Assembly: GCA_027482185.1 (NCBI GenBank)
Contig: JAIXWF010000016.1
Coordinates: forward strand, 124,001 to 188,000
DNA from: Opitutaceae bacterium
GTDB lineage: Bacteria > Verrucomicrobiota > Verrucomicrobiia > Opitutales > Opitutaceae
DNA length: 64,000 nt
Reading direction: 5' to 3'
The notes under the pieces are model-generated. The model saw only the letters and a list, made by a program, of their open reading frames with translations, searched no databases and was not told the DNA's origin. The translations under genes were made by a program, and so were the position numbers. Positions 26,401-33,720 of the stretch are shown one piece after another; the first letter of the stretch is position 1, and each line of letters begins with the position of its first letter.

Positions 26401-28787
26401 TCCTCGATCAGGGAGTGCCCGGCCGCCCGGGCGGTTCCCCATTCCGTGCGGTCCGCCACGCCGGTTTTGATGGCGGAGCTGACCTCGACGGTCCACAGGC
26501 CGACCTGTGCGGCATGATGCACCCGGACATCTTCTGGGCGATGGCCGTGGAGAAGTTCGACGGCGAAAGCCGCGACATCCCGCGCGGGAACCCACGCCGA
26601 ACCGAGACGAACGTCGATTTCCGAGGCGGTGAGATCGGTCGGTTGGACCGCCGCGAGGGCCTCGACGTTGTGGCGATACCGCGGATCGGTTTTGGCCGCG
26701 TGCTCCGCCATCGCGAGTTTCCGCCGGACGTTGCCCGAAAGGTAGTCGTCATCCGTTTCCCACCGTTGGCTCTCTGGGTTGAGAAACAATGCGCCTTCCA
26801 ACTCCGGCAAAAACTCGGCCTCGGATTTGCCGAGCAGTTGACCGATGTGGGCGAGATCGACACGGCCCTTTTCGCTGAGCGTGATGACCAGTGCTTCCTT
26901 GGTGCCGCCGGCTGCCAGCACCGGCTGACGACGCTGAATCGTCCGTTCCCGGAAGATCGCAGTCTTGGTCGCGGTGTTGGTGTCATCGTCGTAGTTCTCC
27001 AACGAGAGCAGCAACGGCAGATCGGGATCACCGGCGAAGGCGCGGACGTTGGCCGAGTGCGAGACGGGGCCGAACTGCCCGACGAAGTAGTCGTAATCCT
27101 GATTGAGGCGAAAGCGCGCCGCCTCGACCTCCGCGTCCGGCCGGTTCTCAACTTGCGTGCGCAGACAGTCTCGCGCCGCATCGCGCACGTAGATCAACCG
27201 CCGGATGCGACGCGCCAGCGCCGCCGGCAGATCGGTCAACAGGCGGAGTTCGTCGCCGTGGCGCACGGCGATACCACCACCGCCTTCGTTCGTCAGCACA
27301 TAGGCGTTGGGTTTGACGCCTGCAGGGGCGGGAATGGTCTGCCGCAGCACCGCGGCTTGTGCTTCCGTCAGCGGTTTGAAAACACCGACGGGCAGGCTGG
27401 CGACGGCCCCAGCAATTGCTTCGCCCAGATCGCGCCCATCGGCGCTGAGTCTGACTTCTTCCCGGCCATACATGCCGTGCTCCACGCGCTCCAACTTGCC
27501 GAGCATCATCTCGGGGTGCGAATGGAAGTATTCGTTGAGGAAGATCGGATTCGACTCGGTGCCGAATGGCCGGCTCTCCCGCCACGGGACGCCACCCGGT
27601 TTCTCACCCGCAGCACGTTTGCGGAGAAACACGATGTCGGTCGTCACTTCCGTGTTGGCGTTCTTCTTGAACGCGGTGTTCGGCAGCCGGATCGCACCGA
27701 CGAAGTCGCAGGACTTCGCCACCGCCTCTCGGAGGTGCGGATACTGTTTGTCGAGGGTCCCGCGCGACGTGATGAAGGCGACCAATCCGCCCGGGCGCAC
27801 GCGTTCCGCCGCTGCGACGAAGAAGTAATCGTGGATATGAAATTTCCGTGGATTGAGCTTCGGATCGAAGGGCGCGTAGTCGCCGAACGGGACATTCGAC
27901 ACGGCGAGGTCGAAGCCATTGGTGGGTAGCGTCACATTCTCGAAGGCCTGCGACCGGAGGTCCGCGTCAGGATAGAGCATCTTCGCGAGCCGGGCGGTGA
28001 GCGGGTCGATTTCCACTCCGGTAAGGCGTGACCGCGCCGACATGGCCTCCGGCATCAGCCCGAAAAAATGCCCGAGGCCGCACGCGGGCTCGAGGATGCG
28101 GCCGTGTTTGAACCCGAGCCGATCCAGCGCGGCATACATGCCGCGGATCACGGTTGGCGACGTATAGTGAGCGTTTAGCACCGTCGCTCGCGCCGACTTC
28201 AGTTCCTCCGGCTCCAATAACGAGGCCAACTCCGACTGTTCGGCCCTCCATTGCGGCGCCTCGTCCGAGGTGGAAAACACCTGCGGCAATCCGCCCCAGC
28301 CGACATATTTGGCGAGGACGGATTTCTCGTCGGGCGTGGGCGACCGGGACTCCGCCTCGACCCGGCGGAGCGTGCGGATGGCGGCGACGTTCTGCCGATA
28401 CTTCTGCTTCAGCCCGCCTTCGCCGATGCGGTCGGCCTCGGTGATGCGGTAGTTGGCCGCATTGAGCGGGTCTACGTCGGCTGCTCCGGCGGCAACAGGA
28501 GGTATTTCTCCCGCACCAATTCCCACGCCTGATCGTGCGCCTGCTGCGGATTCAGCCCCTGGCGTTTGAACTGGCGCATCAGCGTTTCCATCTCGTCCAG
28601 CGTCCGCTCCTGGGCCTCCAGCAGAGCCGGCACCAGCCGTCCCCGCGCCTCCAGCTCCCGCACCATCCGTGGACAATGCTCCCGCCAATGGGTCTCCGCC
28701 ATCCGGCCGTAGTTCAGGAGTTCGCTCATGGTTGGGGTGCGCGAAGAGGTCGAGTTGTCCGGGATCGTTGAGACGTTTTTGCGCCAT
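23469..28787 (-). CDS. Helicase-methylase of mobile elements (N6-adenine methylase plus SNF2-like helicase)
   Basis: This 1772-residue protein has a Gly/Ala-rich N-terminus (to about residue 110) and a methylase part (HYTSPTVIRGMYAALDRLG, GRILEPACGLGHFFGLMP as SAM motif, SNVPFGDY in place of the usual NPPY). A superfamily 2 helicase follows (VGAGKT Walker A, VDEAQAFKNL Walker B, GTPVTNTMAEMF, and EQREGRILRQGNQN as motif VI). Proteins of this design are carried by phages (DarB of P1) and conjugative elements and are thought to protect incoming DNA. It lies in an overlapping gene chain with the recombinase and relaxase. The N-terminal part overlaps another frame (28472-28729), so the true start may be further in. 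Confidence 0.85.
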   Translation of the reverse strand: MAQKRLNDPGQLDLFAHPNHERTPELRPDGGDPLAGALSTDGAGAGGAGTAGAGSAGGPGADAGRDGNADAPVQTPGAESAAGARSGVGIGAGEIPPVAAGAADVDPLNAANYRITEADRIGEGGLKQKYRQNVAAIRTLRRVEAESRSPTPDEKSVLAKYVGWGGLPQVFSTSDEAPQWRAEQSELASLLEPEELKSARATVLNAHYTSPTVIRGMYAALDRLGFKHGRILEPACGLGHFFGLMPEAMSARSRLTGVEIDPLTARLAKMLYPDADLRSQAFENVTLPTNGFDLAVSNVPFGDYAPFDPKLNPRKFHIHDYFFVAAAERVRPGGLVAFITSRGTLDKQYPHLREAVAKSCDFVGAIRLPNTAFKKNANTEVTTDIVFLRKRAAGEKPGGVPWRESRPFGTESNPIFLNEYFHSHPEMMLGKLERVEHGMYGREEVRLSADGRDLGEAIAGAVASLPVGVFKPLTEAQAAVLRQTIPAPAGVKPNAYVLTNEGGGGIAVRHGDELRLLTDLPAALARRIRRLIYVRDAARDCLRTQVENRPDAEVEAARFRLNQDYDYFVGQFGPVSHSANVRAFAGDPDLPLLLSLENYDDDTNTATKTAIFRERTIQRRQPVLAAGGTKEALVITLSEKGRVDLAHIGQLLGKSEAEFLPELEGALFLNPESQRWETDDDYLSGNVRRKLAMAEHAAKTDPRYRHNVEALAAVQPTDLTASEIDVRLGSAWVPARDVAAFAVELLHGHRPEDVRVHHAAQVGLWTVEVSSAIKTGVADRTEWGTARAAGHSLIEDALNLRTPTIFDYDDDGKATVNVTATEAARDKQQKIKDRFAEWIWEDDARRARLVECYNREFNHLRLRTFNGDHLTLPGASPTIALRPHQKAAVWRILQTPNALLAHVVGAGKTYTMAAAAMELKRLGLARKPMFVVPNHMLGQFSSELLTLYPGANILAAGRDDFASLRRRELMSRIATNNWDAIIVTHSGFERLPLSAEARKDFLDGQLTELTECIHEHKSRIGASSSGTRIVKELERAKKKLEARIKALGAEHRKDDTLTFEELGLDRLFVDEAQAFKNLFYISKMTRVAGLPQTASERAFDMFLKVQHVQKQNGGAGVVFATGTPVTNTMAEMFTMQRYLQMDVLRQQNLQHFDAWAGTFGETVTAMELAPDGAGYRLHTRFARFVNVPELMQMFRSMADVQTADMLKLPIPALEGGKARIVRAPTTPELKAFVASLAQRAEKLKREKVDPSVDNMLKITGEGRKAALDLRLVRGGAADAPEGKVNQAVREIFSIWQDTRKDRLTQMVFCDLSTPKVEGRGFSVYQDVKAKLVARGVPPEEIAFIQDFDADAAKLALFKDVRSGKVRVLMGSSQKMGAGTNAQTKLVALHHLDAPWRPADIEQREGRILRQGNQNAVVRVNRYVTEGSFDAYMWQTLETKAKFISQVMTGQTVARRIEDLDSPALTYAEVKAIASGNPLVMEKAKVDAEVMRLARLRSEHSESQYGTRSRLRMAGEDIARLERQLAAMDQDLAARVDTHGEKFRMVVGTKTYTERAEAGAALVYLAADHRDDHLAGRAGTVVLGELAGFKIEYRSTWPDKVILRGAGEYPANISPSPVGSISSLEHAARSIGEQATRCRDELTRCRSHLVELTALTGKVFEHEERYRELLKRQGELVDLLDIAKNQAAAQQATESTGDVESVTPVVPDAVATDADESAREAPAPAEVAPSKSKKGTRVGPSKTRPAESVVLTHTLAPTVRLTPSPPARLRIAV
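28472..28729 (-). CDS. TnpV-like small protein, nested out of frame in the helicase gene
   Basis: This 85-residue frame reads MSELLNYGRMAETHWREH, then MVRELEARGRLVPALLEAQ and a helical end with WELVREKYLLLPPE. It resembles the TnpV family of transposon-encoded proteins (pattern YGRM - HRP - L - G - L). Its balanced composition contrasts with the Gly/Ala-rich overlapping helicase frame. Function is unknown. It lies fully inside the 5' end of the 23469-28787 frame on the same strand. Confidence 0.6.
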   Translation of the reverse strand: MSELLNYGRMAETHWREHCPRMVRELEARGRLVPALLEAQERTLDEMETLMRQFKRQGLNPQQAHDQAWELVREKYLLLPPEQPT

Positions 28788-28790
28788 GCC

Positions 28791-29144
28791 TCATGTCGTT
28801 TCAATCGTGATGCGCCGGACCTGCGGCCCCGGCCGGGCACCGGTCGGCCGCGGAAAGTTGACCCGCAGTTCGCACAGCCGGCCGAGATCGAGCGCCGCCC
28901 GAACCTCAGCCAAGTCGCGGCCTTCGACGACGATTTCGTCGCAGTCGGCCTTGATCGTCAGCAGCTCGGGTTCGCCCAACGTATGCTCCCACCGTTTGAG
29001 CTGATCCATCGGATAGGAGACCCAGCCGCCGATCAGCGCGAAGCGCACCACGCGAGCCGGTTCGCCGTTCGGCGAGATTTCGCCCCAATTCGGGGGCGGC
29101 GGGCGCGTGAGCGGCTTGGTTCCGGGGAAGACTTCGATGCTCAT
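28791..29144 (-). CDS. Hypothetical protein of the mobile element
   Basis: This 117-residue soluble protein starts MSIEVFPGTKPLTRPPPP at 29144, overlapping the relaxase stop (ATGA), and ends three bases before the helicase ATG. Its middle, FALIGGWVSYPMDQLKRWEH and DEIVVEGRDLAEVRAALD, suggests an alpha/beta fold. I do not recognise the family. Its tight coupling to both neighbours supports it as a real gene with a role in transfer or maintenance. Confidence 0.7.
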   Translation of the reverse strand: MSIEVFPGTKPLTRPPPPNWGEISPNGEPARVVRFALIGGWVSYPMDQLKRWEHTLGEPELLTIKADCDEIVVEGRDLAEVRAALDLGRLCELRVNFPRPTGARPGPQVRRITIETT

Positions 29145-31804
29145 GCGGCTTTCGGTGTGACGGACGGTGTGAAGCGCGCCGCCCAGCGCGCTCGCCACGA
29201 GCGCCGAGGCGACGGGTTTTCAGTTGAGGCCGTGCCAACCATTTCCATCGCGAGCTTGCGGTCGGCGGTGCGCATCATGGCGTCCCGGGCCGCGGCGCGG
29301 TCGGACGTGTAGATTATCTGGCTCTCGCGGAAGCGGGAGTTTGAGACATACGCCTGCTTCAAGTTGCCCGCCGCAATGCCGGCATCGGCCATGAGCAGGA
29401 GGCCTCGATCCACGGTCTTTCCCTGCGAGGCATGGGAGGTGGTGGCATACCCGTGCGTAAATCCGCGGAACCAAGCTGGCAGCACGCGCCCGTCTTTCAG
29501 CGGGATCTCTCCATTGGGGTCTATGCCCGCGATCTCAACCAAGTCACCGTTGCGCAAATCCGCCGGCTTCACGTTCGCGCGAATCAAGAGCCGGTCGCCA
29601 ATCGCGAGGGAAATTTCGTCGGTCGATCCGACCTCGAAACCGCTGGCGTGCCGCGGGTCGATCCGCAGCTCACGCCCGTCGGTCCCGCACAGCACGAGCT
29701 GACGTTCCTCGTGCCGCACCACGGCCACGGCGTCGAATTTTCGGAATTGGCCCCAGGTGTGATGGAACGTGAGCACATCGCCCGGTCGGTAGTTCTCCAC
29801 CCTCCGACGCTCCTCCTGCGTCCACTTGAAGGACTCTACTGTTCTGACGGTGTGCTCGTGGCCGGTAAGGACACCCGCGGCGCGCAATTGGGCACGGACC
29901 GCCGACGTGAAGTCGTGGATCTCTTCCCATACCGGCGAAATCGCCAGACACGACTTTCCCGATTGCACTGTCCGCACGTAGTCCGCGGCAGCCTCCTGCC
30001 ACAAGACACCGCTCTCGGGCAGTTCACGCACGGCCCCAAGTCGGGAAAATTCGTTGAAGGCGCCATAGGCATCGCCCCGCGCCAGCCGGGCGACCGCCTT
30101 GCGGTATGCCGGGTCCTTCTGGCGGCGAATCTCGGTGAGATGGAAGACCGGCACGCGGGCGAATTCCTGAAGGCAGCGGATCGCGTCGCCCGCCTCGATC
30201 GAGGTGTGTTGCTTGATGTCTCCGACGAGGAGCAACCGGTTGTCATTGCGAGCGGCCAGCCGGCAGAGGTCGCGCATCTGCCGCACCGACACGAGCCCGG
30301 CCTCGTCCACGATCAGAACACGCCCCTTCGTTGCCTGTTGCAGCGTCTCGTTGGCGAGCAATTGCTGCAGCGTATCGGCCTCCGGAGTGAGTTCCCGGCG
30401 CAGCACGTCTGCTGCGCCGGAAGAGGGGGCGCACCCAAACACCCGGCCGCCTGCCTGCTCAATGCCCGCGACTACCGATTTGAGGCAGGTGGTTTTGCCG
30501 GTGCCCGCGTCGCCCTGGAGGATCACGACGCCGGAGGTGGAGCCGAGGACGCCTCGCACCGCGGCAGCTTGATCGGCACCAAGGTCCATCCGGCCGGGCG
30601 CAGCGCCGAACCGCTTGCGGGCCTTGAGTTGCCCGTTCGCCCAGCCGGTGAATTCCCGTTCCGCGTCCAAGGCCTCGCGTGAGGCAATTTCTTCGTCGAC
30701 CCGCACCAGGTCGCCCGACCGCTCGCGACTGACCATCGCGCGTTTCAGCGCATCGAGGCTCACACAACCGCGACCGGCCATGAGCGATTCCCGCAGCAGC
30801 AGTCGGTCATCGACGACCGATTTGCGCTCAAAAACGTGGGCTTCGGCGGAGCGCAAGGCTTCGACCGGCGTGGTCGGCGCGGGGCCGATTGAGACCCCGG
30901 CGGCACGCGCCACGACGGCTCGCAACGCGTCCAGGTGCTCGGCGGCCTCGACGAGCCATCCCGCACGCAACGAAGCCGCGGTGGCTTTGGTTTTGTCGGC
31001 TCGGCTCCGGACGGCGATAGCCTGTAGTCCATCCTGGGATTGGTTTCCGGTCGCAGCCGCCTCTCGGAGGATGGCTCGCCGACGTTTGCTAAACATCTCG
31101 CGCAGGGCAGGCGGGACGCCCTTGACCGCGAAACCGATGCGTTGGCCGGATTCTAACTCATACCCCGCGGCCGTCATCAGCGTCGCGAGTTTGTTGTAGC
31201 AGACTTCCCGTAGGTAGCCCTGATGCCGGTAGAATCCCGACGGCTGGACGCCTTTCCACCGGCCTTCGCTCGCGTCGAAAGTGAGGTTCATGACGCAAAC
31301 GTGAGTATGCAACTGGGGGTCGAGCGCGCGGTTGGCGTCATGGGTGACGACCGCCGCGACCATCTCTCCCGTGCGCCGGTCGAAGTTTTGGCCGTCGCGC
31401 CGCACCCGCGTCGCCGTCAGGGCCTCCGCTTCCTTGAGCGTCTCGGCTACGGCCTCCTGCCACCACTGTCCGATCCGTTCGTCGCCACCGACGAGATGCA
31501 GCACGGACACATCCTTGGGTGGTGAAATCTGGCCAAAGTAGCAGACCCGCCGGTTCTCGCCTTTATTCCGCACCATGAGCTTCGCTTCGGTGACCGGATG
31601 CAGGCCGGCACAAAGATTGGTGAAGTGGGACAGCTCACACACACCTTCCAATCCAAGGCGTTTGGCACCCTGACCCTGCCACGTCATCTCCACCTTTCCT
31701 TCCTGAGTGAGGTAATCACCCACGGCCATGTGCTCCCGGAAATACTCCACGGCACCGTTCGCAAGCACACAGGGTTTATCGAATCTCACCATGATTCGGA
31801 CCAT
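29141..31804 (-). CDS. MobF-family relaxase-helicase (TrwC/TraA type)
   Basis: This 887-residue protein would nick the element at oriT and unwind it for transfer. The N-terminal relaxase domain has candidate nicking tyrosines in VEYFREHMAVGDYL and the three-His metal motif in DPQLHTHVCVMN. The helicase part has Walker A GDAGTGKTTCLKS, Walker B VLIVDEAGLVS, LLVGDIKQH, and YATTSHASQGKTVD near the end (RecD/TraI type). The ATG at 31804 is used; a second ATG at 31792 is also possible. The first His-bearing segment and order fit TrwC-like MobF enzymes. The candidate oriT lies just upstream. Confidence 0.88.
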   Translation of the reverse strand: MVRIMVRFDKPCVLANGAVEYFREHMAVGDYLTQEGKVEMTWQGQGAKRLGLEGVCELSHFTNLCAGLHPVTEAKLMVRNKGENRRVCYFGQISPPKDVSVLHLVGGDERIGQWWQEAVAETLKEAEALTATRVRRDGQNFDRRTGEMVAAVVTHDANRALDPQLHTHVCVMNLTFDASEGRWKGVQPSGFYRHQGYLREVCYNKLATLMTAAGYELESGQRIGFAVKGVPPALREMFSKRRRAILREAAATGNQSQDGLQAIAVRSRADKTKATAASLRAGWLVEAAEHLDALRAVVARAAGVSIGPAPTTPVEALRSAEAHVFERKSVVDDRLLLRESLMAGRGCVSLDALKRAMVSRERSGDLVRVDEEIASREALDAEREFTGWANGQLKARKRFGAAPGRMDLGADQAAAVRGVLGSTSGVVILQGDAGTGKTTCLKSVVAGIEQAGGRVFGCAPSSGAADVLRRELTPEADTLQQLLANETLQQATKGRVLIVDEAGLVSVRQMRDLCRLAARNDNRLLLVGDIKQHTSIEAGDAIRCLQEFARVPVFHLTEIRRQKDPAYRKAVARLARGDAYGAFNEFSRLGAVRELPESGVLWQEAAADYVRTVQSGKSCLAISPVWEEIHDFTSAVRAQLRAAGVLTGHEHTVRTVESFKWTQEERRRVENYRPGDVLTFHHTWGQFRKFDAVAVVRHEERQLVLCGTDGRELRIDPRHASGFEVGSTDEISLAIGDRLLIRANVKPADLRNGDLVEIAGIDPNGEIPLKDGRVLPAWFRGFTHGYATTSHASQGKTVDRGLLLMADAGIAAGNLKQAYVSNSRFRESQIIYTSDRAAARDAMMRTADRKLAMEMVGTASTENPSPRRSWRARWAARFTPSVTPKAA

Positions 31805-31813
31805 GCCTAAAAA

Positions 31814-32126
31814 CCATACGCTGGCGAGCCTAAACGCCATACGAGGCAGTCCTGAAAGCCCATTATCGAGCCATTGAGTGACCCGGCCGTCACCATTTAG
31901 TCACAGCACTCCGGCATCCCACTCAAGGCACAGAAGAGCGGCACCAGCCGCATGTTCTACCTATAAATCCGTGGACACGCCACCCCTAGCGTCCGCTAGG
32001 AATTTCTCGTTTCGCCACCACTACATCGCCACTTCACCACTACTTCACCACTACTCGACCGCTACTTCGCCACTACATTCTAGCGACCATACGAAATCTT
32101 TTTTCGATTTACTTAAAGCCATACGA
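31814..32126 (+). repeat. Four dispersed CCATACG(A) direct repeats around the divergent promoters
   Basis: CCATACG occurs at 31814-31820 and CCATACGA at 31837-31844, 32087-32094 and 32119-32126, all in the same orientation. Two copies lie just upstream of the relaxase start and two upstream of the gene at 32143. This is the arrangement of operator sites for one protein controlling both transcripts. No binding protein is known. Confidence 0.6.
31985..32077. other. Candidate origin of transfer: inverted repeat plus 11-bp tandem repeats
   Basis: The 300-base gap between the relaxase and the first right-hand mobilization gene contains a perfect inverted repeat, CCTAGCG-TC-CGCTAGG (31985-32000). 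It also has four tandem 11-base units of type TCACCACTACT (32034-32077, units 1 and 2 identical) and an AT-rich run just after (32091-32115). An inverted repeat beside iteron-like repeats next to the relaxase gene is the usual form of an oriT. The nick site cannot be assigned. Confidence 0.5.
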
Positions 32127-32142
32127 AGGTAACGTTCTGGCT

Positions 32143-32520
32143 ATGGCAGATACCAACGAACTTCACGCCCGCCTCATGGAGGACGCCCGGAATTACGACC
32201 CGGCAGCGCACCACCGAGGGCTGCTCGGGCCTTACCGCGATGTGCTGCTCGTCTGGAGGGCGAAGTTCATGAGTTACGAACAAATCGCGGCGACGCTCTC
32301 CGTTCACGGCATCAAAGTTTCGCCGGCCGGCGTCGGCGTTTACTGCCGCAGCCAATTCACCAAGGCCGAGATCGAACGCATCCGCCGCGAGCACCGGGCC
32401 ACGGCCCGCGCGACCGCCCCGGCACCTGCTTCCAACTCGCTTCCACCGGCGGTCACTCCGCCTTCAGGCGACCTCGGCGCCGGCCGTCGCGGACCGAAGA
32501 TCGCCCGCGACAACTACTGA
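32143..32520 (+). CDS. Mobilization accessory protein with helix-turn-helix character
   Basis: This 125-residue protein has a central DNA-binding-like segment (MSYEQIAATLSVHGIKVS then VYCRSQFTKAEIERIRRE) and an Ala/Pro-rich, basic tail. It is the first gene right of the candidate oriT, in the place where relaxosome DNA-binding proteins are often found. Binding to the 11-bp or CCATACGA repeats is a reasonable guess, not shown. Confidence 0.7.
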   Translation: MADTNELHARLMEDARNYDPAAHHRGLLGPYRDVLLVWRAKFMSYEQIAATLSVHGIKVSPAGVGVYCRSQFTKAEIERIRREHRATARATAPAPASNSLPPAVTPPSGDLGAGRRGPKIARDNY

Positions 32521-32536
32521 ACCGTCCTCACAAACC

Positions 32537-33238
32537 ATGCCCACTAAACGCATCATTCTCTTTCCCCAGGACAAGGGCGGTATCGGCAAAAGCTTTGTCG
32601 CCACCTTGCTCCACGACTACCTGACCGACGCCGGCGTGCGCGTGAAGGCGTTCGACCTCGACCACGCGAATTCGACGTTCAACCGACTGGTGCCCGAGGC
32701 CGAGTTCATCGACACAGATGTCGACGCCGACAAACTCGGTGTGCTCGACCGAATCGTCCATGTCCTGCCCGAGACGGATGTCGTCCTCGTCGACAACCGC
32801 GCCACCGGCGGCAGCAAAGTGATCGCTTACCTCGACGAGACGCGACTGCCCGAGTTGCAGGAGGAGTTTGGTTGCGTGCTAGTGTTCGCCGTGATCGCAA
32901 CCGACGACAAGGACGCGAACTCCCAGATAGCGGAACTCCTCGACTCGCACGGCAGCCGGGTCCGCTGGTTGGTGGCCCGCAATCTCCGCGACGGCGGCAA
33001 CCTCGACCTCTTCGGCCAGAGCAATGCGCGTAAGCGCCTCATCGACCTTGGTGCCGTCGAAATTGATGTGCCCTGCCTCGCGGAGGTGACGAAGAATCGG
33101 CTGCAACAGGCCAACCTGACCGTGGGCCGCGGCCGGCGATCCGACGCCTTGCACCTGCTGGATCGCTCCCGCTGCGAGCGGTATCACGACCGCATGACGG
33201 GAGAGTTCCAAAAAGCCCGGGAGCTGCTGCAATCGTGA
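32537..33238 (+). CDS. ParA/MobD/TraL-like P-loop ATPase
   Basis: This 233-residue cytosolic ATPase has a deviant Walker A motif, KGGIGKSFVA (residues 13-22), an Asp-rich FDLDHANSTFNRL after the second strand, and VVLVDNRATGG as Walker B. It resembles the ParA-like proteins of mobilization regions (TraL, MobD) rather than a partition ParA, as no parB partner is nearby. Its stop overlaps the GTG of the next gene (GTGA). Confidence 0.8.
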   Translation: MPTKRIILFPQDKGGIGKSFVATLLHDYLTDAGVRVKAFDLDHANSTFNRLVPEAEFIDTDVDADKLGVLDRIVHVLPETDVVLVDNRATGGSKVIAYLDETRLPELQEEFGCVLVFAVIATDDKDANSQIAELLDSHGSRVRWLVARNLRDGGNLDLFGQSNARKRLIDLGAVEIDVPCLAEVTKNRLQQANLTVGRGRRSDALHLLDRSRCERYHDRMTGEFQKARELLQS

Positions 33239-33720
33239 GCGCGCCCGCGAAACCGGAGGACCTGCTCGATCCCGAGCATTTTCCCGACGACCTGAAATGG
33301 GTTCCGGCCCACTACAAGCTGCATCCGACCGACCCGGTTTACCTGCTGCTTGCGTGGCATTGGCGCCGCGTGAAGCAATCGGAGGATACGTTGAAGGCCA
33401 CCATCGTCGAAATGAAAAAGGCCCTCGATGACCGCATCGCCCATGTCACCAATGCCGCCGACACCGTGGCCGGCGTCAGCGACGCGCTCGCCGAGGTTCA
33501 GGTGTCACTGGATGAGAAACCGGCCGAGCTGGAGGCCCAACTCGACGCGAAGCTCTCCAAGCCTGTGGCAGACGCGGTGACGCGGCTCCAGGCGTTGGAG
33601 AAATCCCTCGCCCCGCTCGCCCGCAATTTCCAGACCGCGTTACGCCGTCAGATCCTCGCCACCTTTCTGGCCGGGATCACCGTTGGCGTCCTGGCGTCCG
33701 TTATCCTTTTCCTTGCGTGA
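33235..33720 (+). CDS. Coiled-coil protein with C-terminal membrane anchor (TraM-like position)
   Basis: This 161-residue protein starts at GTG 33235, overlapping the ATPase stop. It has a Pro-rich N-terminus, a long coiled-coil region (about 50-130, with VKQSEDTLKATIVEMKKAL), and one C-terminal helix (ILATFLAGITVGVLASVIL). Size, layout and gene order match TraM-like proteins beside TraL in IncP-type mobilization regions. Its role may be to tether the relaxosome to the membrane near the coupling protein. Confidence 0.65.
   Translation: MSAPAKPEDLLDPEHFPDDLKWVPAHYKLHPTDPVYLLLAWHWRRVKQSEDTLKATIVEMKKALDDRIAHVTNAADTVAGVSDALAEVQVSLDEKPAELEAQLDAKLSKPVADAVTRLQALEKSLAPLARNFQTALRRQILATFLAGITVGVLASVILFLA

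Noticed and set aside
25212-27929. 905-codon plus-strand open frame
   Set aside because: It lies antisense to the helicase-methylase, whose motifs are unmistakable. The plus-strand translation has no recognisable domains.
32011-32077. CRISPR-like array
   Set aside because: The repeats are 11 bases and contiguous without spacers, and no cas genes are present. They fit iterons or oriT repeats.
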